A stretch of 5,276 nt of DNA from an uncultured Clostridia bacterium (GTDB lineage Bacteria > Bacillota > Clostridia > Oscillospirales > Acutalibacteraceae): contig CAMVBD010000132.1 of assembly GCA_947165615.1 (NCBI GenBank), positions 1 to 5,276 on the forward strand, read 5' to 3'. Shown piece after piece: positions 1 to 5,045 of this stretch. Below the pieces are notes generated by a model. That model made no database searches and had not been told where the DNA came from. It saw only the letters and a list, made by a program, of their open reading frames with translations. How positions within the stretch are numbered: position 1 is the first letter of the stretch; the number at the start of each line of letters is the position of its first letter. The translations under genes were made by a program, and so were the position numbers.

Positions 1-1
1 C

Positions 2-229
2 GGCTGTAACCGTTTCTGCACCTACTGCATCATCCCGTATGCCCGCGGTCGCGTGAGATCAAAGACGCTGGATACTCTGCGAGAAGAGGCAGTGACGCTT
101 GCGAAGAACGGCTTTAAGGAAGTCGTGCTGGTGGGTATCAATCTCAGTGCCTACGGTCAGGAACTCGGTTTGGGTATCGACGACGCTGTTCATGCCGTTT
201 GCGAGATCGATGGGATCGAGCGCGTTCGC
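2..229 (+). pseudogene. mtaB: MtaB-like tRNA methylthiotransferase, internal fragment, cut at both ends
   Basis: These 76 codons, open at the window's left edge, encode the start of a radical-SAM core. Residues 2-9 of the fragment give the CxxxCxxC motif (C2, C6, C9) that binds the catalytic 4Fe-4S cluster. The following IIPYARGRVRS and the later EVVLVGINLSAYG are typical of MtaB (YqeV), which adds a methylthio group to N6-threonylcarbamoyladenosine at tRNA position 37. MiaB and RimO have different residues after the third cysteine. The match runs through GIERVR (codons 212-229), where the family normally continues with LGSLEP. Here the frame goes on as GQAAAPKQG, which is only the antisense of the neighbouring minus-strand gene, up to a stop at 812-814. 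The rest of the radical-SAM barrel and the TRAM domain are missing. Codon use is unlike the other genes (GGT glycine, plus AGA, TCA, CGA). The assignment to the methylthiotransferase family is firm. MtaB rather than a sister enzyme is likely. Whether the break is biological or an assembly artefact cannot be told from the sequence. Confidence 0.8.
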
Positions 230-1321
230 GGGCAGGCCGCTGCTCCCAAGCAGGGACGGGATCTGGGCCTTGTTGAGTTTTACGGCGTCATACGCCCAGC
301 GGAAGATGACGAGGAAGGCTTCGGTCACGTTCGGCGTGAAGTTTCCGACGTCGCCGCTGCCGCAGGCGGCGAGTTCGGACAGGCGAACCTCCGGCAGTTT
401 GAGGTCCGCGCCGCCGATGTTGACGTTTTGCAGCATGGTCGTCAGGTCCGAAGCGGAAGAGAACAGATCCGTGTTTTCGACGAGTTTGTCGACGCCCGTC
501 AGGGAGATGAGACCGACGCGGACTTTCAGCGGTTCAATGAGCGTGGTGACGGCGTTTTTGAGGCCGTCGTGCTCAAGGTAGTTCGCAAGGCCCGGCAGAC
601 GGGTCGAAAGTTCCGTCACGGGAGCCGCCGCAATGGCGTCGAGCGCCGTAAATGCCATATCGAGGACGTTGCCGAACATGTTAAGGCGGCTTTCCTTTGC
701 CGAGGCCGTAAAGTCCGCCTGACTCATGATGTTCGTGACGCCGAGGGTCTTGAGCAGCGGCACGACGGCGTTTTCATAGCCGTTTGCGCCCTGCACCGCC
801 ACCACGGCGTTTAAGGTGTACCTGCCCCCGCAGAGAAGCGTGAAAAGCAGTTCGTACATCGGTGTAAAAACGGCGCCGAGAGCATACTTGAGATCGTCTT
901 TCTGACGCAGGTTCCAGCGCGGCGCGAAGGACTCCGTCAGCACGGCGTTCCAGTCGGTATTGTCGCCGAGGGCGGCCTGCACCTCGGGGAAATTGTAAAG
1001 ATTGGCCTTGACCGTCTGCACGCGGATGTCGACGCCGAGGGTATTCATGGTGGACTGCTGCTCGGCCATGGCCTTGTACACGCCCGTAAAGACGCCGTTC
1101 ATCAGGTCGTCGGACAAAAGCGCGGCTTCGATCTCCTTGCCGAGCCCCCCGCGGTCCTTCATGGCGGCGGTCAGCAGTTTATCGAGTTTCGGGATCAGGG
1201 AGCGGACTTCCGCTTCGCTGACGCCGGCAGGCAGCGCCGCCAAAGCCGTCGGCACAAAGCAGGCGGCAAGCAGAAGCACGGCCAAAAACACGGCCGCAAA
1301 ACGTTTGACGTTCGTTTTCAT
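59..1321 (-). CDS. Exported hypothetical protein, C-terminus replaced at a junction
   Basis: The 420-residue frame starts at the ATG at 1321-1319, preceded by GGGAG eight bases upstream. It begins with a clear export signal: basic residues K2-R7, then a hydrophobic stretch 8-20. Two cleavage routes are possible. LLAAC (17-21) fits a lipobox with C21, which would make it a lipoprotein. TALA (25-28) fits signal peptidase I. The mature part is largely helical, without a recognised catalytic motif. Segments such as GYENAVVPLLKTLGV (181-195) and LKLPEVRLSELAAC (307-320), followed by a hydrophobic helix near 335-347, resemble modules I recall from surface proteins of Clostridia; no function is known to me. 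Only residues 1 to about 364 are native. Residues 365-420 are translated from the antisense of the MtaB fragment, so the true C-terminus is missing. The start overlaps the tetR stop as ATGA, so the two are almost certainly co-transcribed and translationally coupled. It is probably an envelope protein under control of that regulator. Confidence 0.75.
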   Translation of the reverse strand: MKTNVKRFAAVFLAVLLLAACFVPTALAALPAGVSEAEVRSLIPKLDKLLTAAMKDRGGLGKEIEAALLSDDLMNGVFTGVYKAMAEQQSTMNTLGVDIRVQTVKANLYNFPEVQAALGDNTDWNAVLTESFAPRWNLRQKDDLKYALGAVFTPMYELLFTLLCGGRYTLNAVVAVQGANGYENAVVPLLKTLGVTNIMSQADFTASAKESRLNMFGNVLDMAFTALDAIAAAPVTELSTRLPGLANYLEHDGLKNAVTTLIEPLKVRVGLISLTGVDKLVENTDLFSSASDLTTMLQNVNIGGADLKLPEVRLSELAACGSGDVGNFTPNVTEAFLVIFRWAYDAVKLNKAQIPSLLGSSGLPANALDPIDLANGMNSVVDTQTEFLTVGTEIDTHQHDFLKAVLRKRHCLFSQSIQRL

Positions 1322-1938
1322 TCCGTTTTCTCCCTTCCCGCCGCGGCGCCGCCGCGGATGACGCTTAACGCGGCGTCAATCAGCATCGGCCGCAGGTCTT
1401 CCAGACCGAAAGGCTTTTTGTAAGTAATGGCGTCGTAGGCCACGGCGTCGATCATTTCAAAGACGATGTAGGCCGTCCGGTCAAGCGACGCCTGCGTGTA
1501 TCCCTCTTCCAAAAAGCGGTCCGTAACGCTGTGGTACAGCGCCTCGGCGTCGTCGTCGTTGAAGTGCGGAAAACTCGTCAGACACGCGGACATATTCTTG
1601 TTGACGACCGTGAGCAGTTCTTTGCGCTCGACCATAAAGTCGATGAGCGCGTCGAGAAAGACGCGGGCGTAGGACTCTATGTCCGGCGCCTTTGCCGCCC
1701 GTTCGGCGGCCTGGCGTATCATTTCCTTCATGGATTCGCCGCTTTTTAAGAAGATCAGCTGCTCGATGAGATCGCTTTTGTCCTTGAAATACAGATAAAA
1801 GGTCCCTCTGGCGATCCCGGCGGCCTTGACGATGTCGTCCACCGCCGTATTATAAATGTTTTTATCCCGGAACAGGGCGTAGGCGCTTTCGATGATGCGC
1901 CGCTTTTTTTCCAGTTTTTTTTGTTGATCGACCGGCAT
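1318..1938 (-). CDS. TetR/AcrR-family transcriptional regulator
   Basis: The 206-residue protein has the normal TetR length and layout. Residues 11-57 form the N-terminal DNA-binding domain. RRIIESAYALFRDKNIYN makes the first helix and turn. TAVDDIVKAAGIARGTFYLY (31-50) is the helix-turn-helix, followed by FKDKSDLIEQ, the usual start of helix 4. Residues 60-195 are the variable ligand-binding and dimerisation domain; its ligand cannot be predicted. The start ATG at 1938-1936 has a strong GGAGGT (1944-1949 on the complementary strand) five bases upstream. Its own promoter lies at 2048-2076, and its -35 box overlaps a TGACAnnnTGTCA palindrome, which suggests autorepression. The gene overlaps the exported-protein gene downstream and is divergent from mscS. 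It may therefore control both directions. Family assignment is firm; targets are inferred from site placement. Confidence 0.93.
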   Translation of the reverse strand: MPVDQQKKLEKKRRIIESAYALFRDKNIYNTAVDDIVKAAGIARGTFYLYFKDKSDLIEQLIFLKSGESMKEMIRQAAERAAKAPDIESYARVFLDALIDFMVERKELLTVVNKNMSACLTSFPHFNDDDAEALYHSVTDRFLEEGYTQASLDRTAYIVFEMIDAVAYDAITYKKPFGLEDLRPMLIDAALSVIRGGAAAGREKTE

Positions 1939-1943
1939 AAGAC

Positions 1944-1949
1944 ACCTCC
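1944..1949 (-). promoter_or_regulatory. Ribosome binding site of tetR
   Basis: GGAGGT on the minus strand, five bases before the ATG at 1938. It fixes the tetR start. The minus-strand frame that begins at 2030 lies in another register and is not used. Confidence 0.8.
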
Positions 1950-2016
1950 GTTTGCAGTGTCCGGTTTTCGACAGATCCCGGAAAAACGGGGGATTCTGAA
2001 GAAAACCTTAAAAAAT

Positions 2017-2029
2017 TGACAATTTGTCA
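2017..2029. promoter_or_regulatory. Operator 1, palindrome TGACA-ATT-TGTCA
   Basis: This is a perfect 5-bp inverted repeat around a 3-bp centre. The same arms and spacing recur at 2063-2075, with centres 46 bp apart. It covers the -35 box (2024-2029) of the rightward promoter and lies just inside the start of the leftward transcript. Because the adjacent gene encodes a TetR-family protein and such proteins bind short palindromes as dimers, this is the most likely binding site. The palindrome is seen; the binding protein is inferred. Confidence 0.75.
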
Positions 2030-2052
2030 CTTTTATAAATACGGCTTATACT
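2024..2052 (+). promoter_or_regulatory. Rightward promoter toward mscS, overlapping operator 1
   Basis: TTGTCA at 2024-2029, a 17-base spacer, then TATACT at 2047-2052; each box differs from the sigma-A consensus at one position. Transcription would begin near 2059 and give a leader of about 205 bases before mscS, running through operator 2 and the inverted repeat at 2160-2193. The -35 lies inside operator 1, so a bound repressor would block it. Confidence 0.6.
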
Positions 2053-2076
2053 ATCAGAAAAATGACAAAGTGTCAA
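2048..2076 (-). promoter_or_regulatory. Leftward promoter of tetR and the exported-protein gene, overlapping operator 2
   Basis: On the minus strand TTGACA (2076-2071, full consensus) is followed by a 17-base spacer and TAGTAT (2053-2048, two mismatches). Its -10 box shares bases 2048-2052 with the rightward promoter, so the two face each other and cannot both be occupied by polymerase at once. The -35 overlaps operator 2. The leader to tetR would be about 100 bases. Confidence 0.65.
2063..2075. promoter_or_regulatory. Operator 2, palindrome TGACA-AAG-TGTCA
   Basis: Second copy of the TGACAnnnTGTCA palindrome, with arms identical to those at 2017-2029 and a different centre. It covers most of the leftward -35 box (2071-2076) and sits a few bases inside the start of the rightward transcript. 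Two exact copies at equivalent positions of opposing promoters argue strongly against chance. Confidence 0.75.
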
Positions 2077-2159
2077 CACCTTTTTTCAAAGTTTTTCGTT
2101 TTTTATCTTTTTGTTGAAACGGTCGCATTCAAAACCGGTTTTTTGTACAGATTCCACAA

Positions 2160-2193
2160 TGCGAAATTTACAGGCAAAGCCTTGCATTTCGCA
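2160..2193. repeat. Nested inverted repeat upstream of mscS
   Basis: TGCGAAAT (2160-2167) pairs perfectly with ATTTCGCA (2186-2193). Inside lies a second stem, AGGC-AAA-GCCT (2172-2182). The right arm overlaps the -35 of the mscS-proximal promoter, so it could be an operator. In a transcript from the upstream promoter it would instead fold as an RNA hairpin. No run of T follows, so it is not an intrinsic terminator. Confidence 0.5.
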
Positions 2194-2210
2194 AAGAGTT
2201 TCTATATAAT
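2182..2210 (+). promoter_or_regulatory. mscS-proximal promoter
   Basis: A perfect TATAAT at 2205-2210 is preceded at 17 bases by TTGCAT (2182-2187), a weak -35. Start of transcription would be near 2217, leaving a leader of about 48 bases. It lies 107 bases from operator 2, outside the twin operators, so it could give TetR-independent expression of mscS. Confidence 0.5.
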
Positions 2211-2249
2211 CTTTTTATAATTCCTTTTATCTTTCATTCGATATGCGGA

Positions 2250-2256
2250 AAGGAGG
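2250..2256 (+). promoter_or_regulatory. Ribosome binding site that selects the GTG start of mscS
   Basis: AAGGAGG, eight bases before GTG at 2265-2267. The only nearby ATG (2243) is out of frame and upstream of this site, so the GTG is the start. Confidence 0.8.
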
Positions 2257-2264
2257 GGGCCCAC

Positions 2265-3188
2265 GTGCGTTTTTCGATTCCGGCGGTCGTTGTGGAAGCG
2301 CCGGACATCACGCTTTCGGACAAGACGCAGGAGGCCTTTGACGCGATCAGGGACCTGCCGTCCGATTCCAAAGAATTCGGCGCCTATCTTACAAAACTCT
2401 GGACCATGCTGGAGGAATTCGCCGTGACCTACGGCGGGCGGCTTTTGATCGCGCTGATCGTGCTGATCGTCGGCTTTAAGGTCATCGGCGTCGTCAACAA
2501 ACGTCTGAAACGCGCGAAGCCCGTACAAAAAATCGAATCCTCCGCGCGCTCGTTCCTGCTTGCCGCCATGAACGTGATCGCCAAGATCGTGGTCGGCATG
2601 ACGGCGCTTGCCATTATGGGCGTGCCCATGACCTCCATCATTGCCGTCGTCGGCTCCTGCGGGCTTGCCATCGGCCTTGCGCTGCAGGGGTCGCTGGCGA
2701 ACATTGCGGGCGGGTTCGTCCTGATGCTGACGCATCCCTTCAGGGTCGGGGACTTTTTGGCCTTCAACGACATCAAGGGCACGGTCGAGGAGATCGGCAT
2801 TTTCCATACGACCATTCTGACCATCGACAACCGGCGCGTCGTGGTGCCGAATTCCACCATTTCCAACTCCACGCTGACCAATTACTTCGCCCTGCCGCTG
2901 TCAAGGGTCGATCTGACCTTTACGGCGTCCTATTCCGACGACGTGGATCTTGTGGAAAAGACGCTGTTAAGGGTGTGCGAGCGCAACGAAAAGATCCTCA
3001 AGGACCCGCCGCCGTTTGCCCGCGTGTCCGCGCACAGGGACTCGGCGCTCGAATATACCTTACGCGCCTGGGTCAAAAGCGACGACTACTGGGACGTCTG
3101 CTTCGACCTGCACCGGGACGTCAAAAAGGCCTTTGACGAGGCCGGCATCACGATCCCCTTCCCGCAGCTCGACGTCCATCAGCGATAA
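2265..3188 (+). CDS. mscS: Small-conductance mechanosensitive channel MscS
   Basis: This 307-residue membrane protein should form a heptameric channel that opens under membrane tension and releases solutes during osmotic downshock. A polar N-terminus (1-55) precedes TM1 (about 57-78), TM2 (about 97-119) and TM3 (about 122-155). TM3 carries the family hallmark GLAIGLALQGSLANIAGG (133-150). By alignment from memory with E. coli MscS, L134 and L138 match the pore-closing leucines L105 and L109, and G142 matches the TM3 kink G113. HPFRVGDFL (157-165) opens the beta domain. An alpha/beta domain follows and ends with the typical GITIPFPQLDVH (294-305). Length is close to the E. coli protein, with a longer N-terminus. 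All 17 glycine codons are GGC or GGG. The next gene is 46 bases away with no terminator between, so they form an operon. Expression may be repressed by the divergent TetR protein and also driven by the proximal promoter. Assignment is firm. Confidence 0.95.
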   Translation: MRFSIPAVVVEAPDITLSDKTQEAFDAIRDLPSDSKEFGAYLTKLWTMLEEFAVTYGGRLLIALIVLIVGFKVIGVVNKRLKRAKPVQKIESSARSFLLAAMNVIAKIVVGMTALAIMGVPMTSIIAVVGSCGLAIGLALQGSLANIAGGFVLMLTHPFRVGDFLAFNDIKGTVEEIGIFHTTILTIDNRRVVVPNSTISNSTLTNYFALPLSRVDLTFTASYSDDVDLVEKTLLRVCERNEKILKDPPPFARVSAHRDSALEYTLRAWVKSDDYWDVCFDLHRDVKKAFDEAGITIPFPQLDVHQR

Positions 3189-3222
3189 CGAGCCACGAAT
3201 CACGAGCCACGAGCCACGAAAA
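3188..3222. repeat. Heptamer tandem repeat (ACGAGCC-type) between mscS and the phosphoesterase gene
   Basis: Five 7-base units run head to tail: ACGAGCC, ACGAATC, ACGAGCC, ACGAGCC and a degraded ACGAAAA. The first base is the last of the mscS stop codon, and the last unit runs into the ribosome binding site of the next gene. It fills nearly the whole spacer and would be transcribed. No function is known to me. Confidence 0.75.
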
Positions 3223-3228
3223 AGGAGG
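3222..3228 (+). promoter_or_regulatory. Ribosome binding site of the phosphoesterase gene
   Basis: AAGGAGG, six bases before the ATG at 3235. It sets the start there; the reading frame is open further upstream (from 3016), but that part is the mscS sequence in another register. Confidence 0.8.
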
Positions 3229-3234
3229 TTTTCC

Positions 3235-4665
3235 ATGACCTACACGTTTTATCTTCTGACCGACCCCCACTACCTTGCCCACGAAAGCTGGGTCGAGGGC
3301 GAAGCCGTCAACGGGCGCGAACGCGGCGACCAGATCGCGCTCAAAGCCTCGCCCGAGATCTTTGACACCTTTACGGACCTGTTTTTGGCGGATGAGAGCG
3401 CAGACACGCTGCTGATCACCGGCGACCTTGTCAACGCCGGGTCCCTGATCGACCACAACAGCTTCAAAGCGAAACTCGACGCGATCAAAGCCAAGGGCCG
3501 CCGCGTCTGGGTGACGACCGCGACCCACGACTATTCCTCGCAGGGCGGGCGCGACGAAAACATCTTTTCCGCAGTGCGCTACACCGAGACCGGCTCCGAG
3601 CCCGTGGAAAGCGTCTATAAGACGGACCTTCTGCCGCTTTATTACGACTACGGTCCCGCCGACGCCGACAGCGTGCACGAGGAGAGCGGCTCTTACAGCG
3701 TAAAACTGTGCGACGGACTCAGACTCATCATGATCAACGACAACGGCAACGGCCGCTCGCACTGCGGGCTGTTTGCCGACGGCGTACGGTGGCTGACCGA
3801 CGAGATCGACAAGGCGAACGGCGCCGGCGAAAAGGTGATCCTTGCCGTCCACCATCCCGTCATCCCGCCGTGGGACATTTACAGCCACATGGTCGAGTTC
3901 GAGATGTACGGCGGGTATAAGGACCTGAGCCGCCTGATGTGCGAAAAGGGCGTCAAGGTCGTGTTTACGGGCCACACGCACGTGCAGAACATCCGCAAAT
4001 ACGAAGACGAAAAAGGCCGCTTCTTCTACGACGTCTCGACGACCGCCATGGGCACGCCCGAGGGCAAAATGCGCAAGATCACCTTCGACGCCGACACAGG
4101 CGACCTCAAGGTCGAAAGCCTCGGCATCGAAACCATCAAGGGCCTCGACACCGGCGGCAAAAGCGCGACGGACTACCTGTACGGCCTCAATTTCATCGGT
4201 CTGCTGGACAACAGCCTCCCCTTCCTCAAAACCGACTGGCCCCGCTTTGTCGACGGCGTGCGCGGCCTGCTGCCGACCGACAAGCTGCTTTCGCACCCGA
4301 AACTGTGGAAGACCGGGCTTTCGGCAGTCAGCAGTCTGAAAATGAGTCTGCCGGCAAAATTCGGAAAAAAATACAACGGGCTGACCGGCAAGGAGATCAA
4401 AGACCTGAAGGAAATGCCCCTGCTGCCCGAGGTCATCGAGGTCGTGCGCCGGGTCTTTGCCGGCAACGGCCCCTTCCCGCCAGAGACGGTCCAGTACAAA
4501 GTATTTACGGGTGTGACAAAAAAAATCGACCGCGCGCAGGAAAAACTGAAGATCAAAAAACTCGCCGCCCTTCTGCCGCCCGGGCAGACGCTGACGGACG
4601 TGCTGCTCCCCTTCCTGTACAACAACCGCACCGGCGACGACGACAACATCACGATCCATATCTGA
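3235..4665 (+). CDS. Calcineurin-like metallophosphoesterase with a C-terminal extension
   Basis: This 476-residue protein has no signal peptide or membrane helix and should be cytoplasmic. Its first 255 residues or so carry the metal-binding motifs of calcineurin-like phosphoesterases: DPH (D10, H12), GDLVNAG (D64), HHP (H206, H207) and GHTH (H247, H249). The third motif, usually GNHD or GNHE, reads ATHD (96-99), so the metal-bridging asparagine is replaced by T97 while the catalytic histidine H98 is kept. GHTH is followed by a beta-rich end (to about 300) and then by about 175 residues without a recognised domain. That extension is rich in lysine and leucine (GLTGKEIKDLKEMPLLPEV, 382-400) and has a polar tail GDDDN. 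Substrate cannot be told; CpdA-type cyclic-nucleotide, phosphodiester or phosphoprotein substrates are all possible. It is the second gene of the mscS operon and ends before an intrinsic terminator. Family is firm; activity is open because of the motif change. Confidence 0.9.
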   Translation: MTYTFYLLTDPHYLAHESWVEGEAVNGRERGDQIALKASPEIFDTFTDLFLADESADTLLITGDLVNAGSLIDHNSFKAKLDAIKAKGRRVWVTTATHDYSSQGGRDENIFSAVRYTETGSEPVESVYKTDLLPLYYDYGPADADSVHEESGSYSVKLCDGLRLIMINDNGNGRSHCGLFADGVRWLTDEIDKANGAGEKVILAVHHPVIPPWDIYSHMVEFEMYGGYKDLSRLMCEKGVKVVFTGHTHVQNIRKYEDEKGRFFYDVSTTAMGTPEGKMRKITFDADTGDLKVESLGIETIKGLDTGGKSATDYLYGLNFIGLLDNSLPFLKTDWPRFVDGVRGLLPTDKLLSHPKLWKTGLSAVSSLKMSLPAKFGKKYNGLTGKEIKDLKEMPLLPEVIEVVRRVFAGNGPFPPETVQYKVFTGVTKKIDRAQEKLKIKKLAALLPPGQTLTDVLLPFLYNNRTGDDDNITIHI

Positions 4666-4718
4666 TTATCCATTTTTTGCATATTTATGAACAATTCCTC
4701 CGAAACAGCGTTTCATTC

Positions 4719-4746
4719 GCAGCGTCCGCAGGGACGCTGCTTTTTT
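4719..4746 (+). terminator. Intrinsic terminator of the mscS-phosphoesterase operon
   Basis: A perfect 9-bp stem, GCAGCGTCC (4719-4727) and GGACGCTGC (4732-4740), encloses a GCAG loop and is followed by six T (4741-4746). It lies 53 bases after the phosphoesterase stop. A smaller hairpin, GAAAC-AGC-GTTTC (4702-4714), stands just before it. Confidence 0.92.
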
Positions 4747-4868
4747 GCGCCCGTCCGTTCCCGGCAGTCGCAAAAATGCCGAAAAAACCGAACAAAGACC
4801 GCTTCTGTTTTTTGGTCAGGCTCTCCGGTTTTCCCAGCAGATTTCACAAGAAAATCCCGGAAATCCTG
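4747..4868. other. Non-coding spacer with no recognised feature
   Basis: Short open frames cross it, but none has a ribosome binding site, a credible protein or a start that stands out. I see no RNA gene, repeat or strong promoter here. Confidence 0.5.
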
Positions 4869-4899
4869 TCAAAATTCTCCAAACAATGTGACATTTTGA
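4869..4899. repeat. Inverted repeat TCAAAAT / ATTTTGA upstream of the response-regulator promoter
   Basis: TCAAAAT (4869-4875) and ATTTTGA (4893-4899) are exact reverse complements, with centres two helical turns or a little more apart. It ends two bases before the -35 hexamer at 4902, where an activator would bind. Arms this AT-rich can arise by chance. Confidence 0.35.
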
Positions 4900-4901
4900 A
4901 C

Positions 4902-4930
4902 TTGCATCCTTTCGCAGGTTGTGATACCAT
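4902..4930 (+). promoter_or_regulatory. Candidate promoter P1 of the response-regulator gene
   Basis: TTGCAT (4902-4907), 17-base spacer, TACCAT (4925-4930). Both boxes are imperfect, so it may need activation. A start near 4937 would give an AT-rich leader of about 108 bases. Confidence 0.4.
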
Positions 4931-4947
4931 GTTTTAATTGAAAGATA

Positions 4948-4976
4948 TATTTTTGTATTTTTCAATAATATATAAT
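4948..4976 (+). promoter_or_regulatory. Candidate promoter P2 of the response-regulator gene
   Basis: A full-consensus TATAAT (4971-4976) lies 70 bases before the gene, but the hexamer 17 bases upstream (TATTTT, 4948-4953) is a poor -35. The -10 falls inside the inverted repeat at 4963-4981. In such AT-rich DNA a chance match is possible. Confidence 0.35.
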
Positions 4977-4981
4977 TATTG
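4963..4981. repeat. Inverted repeat CAATAAT / ATTATTG in the AT-rich leader
   Basis: Perfect 7-bp arms around ATATA. It overlaps the TATAAT of candidate P2 and may be an operator, or simply part of an easily melted AT-rich stretch. Confidence 0.4.
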
Positions 4982-5045
4982 ATAATTACAATCATTTTTG
5001 CAGATTTCACCCAAGCCAACCGAGCGGGAGAAAGGCGGGAAACAC

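Noticed and set aside
53..814. Long + strand frame continuing from the MtaB fragment
   Set aside because: Beyond 229 it matches no methylthiotransferase and is the exact antisense of the exported-protein gene.
2131..2142. Palindrome AAAACCGGTTTT
   Set aside because: Single short AT-rich palindrome with no loop, not placed on a promoter element; likely chance.
2202..2881. Minus-strand frames across mscS
   Set aside because: Antisense of a clear MscS gene, with no start signals.
3188..3222. CRISPR array
   Set aside because: Units are 7 bases, contiguous and without spacers.
3148..4659. 503-codon open frame on the minus strand
   Set aside because: It is antisense to the phosphoesterase, low in complexity (many Val, Ala, Asp, His), has no ribosome binding site and is explained by GC-rich codon bias.
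4867..4893. TGTCA and TGACA half-sites resembling the TetR operator
   Set aside because: Order is reversed and spacing is 17 bases, not 3, so they do not form the TGACAnnnTGTCA palindrome.
3939..4937. 332-codon + strand frame
   Set aside because: Arginine-rich shadow of the phosphoesterase in another register, running on through the terminator.
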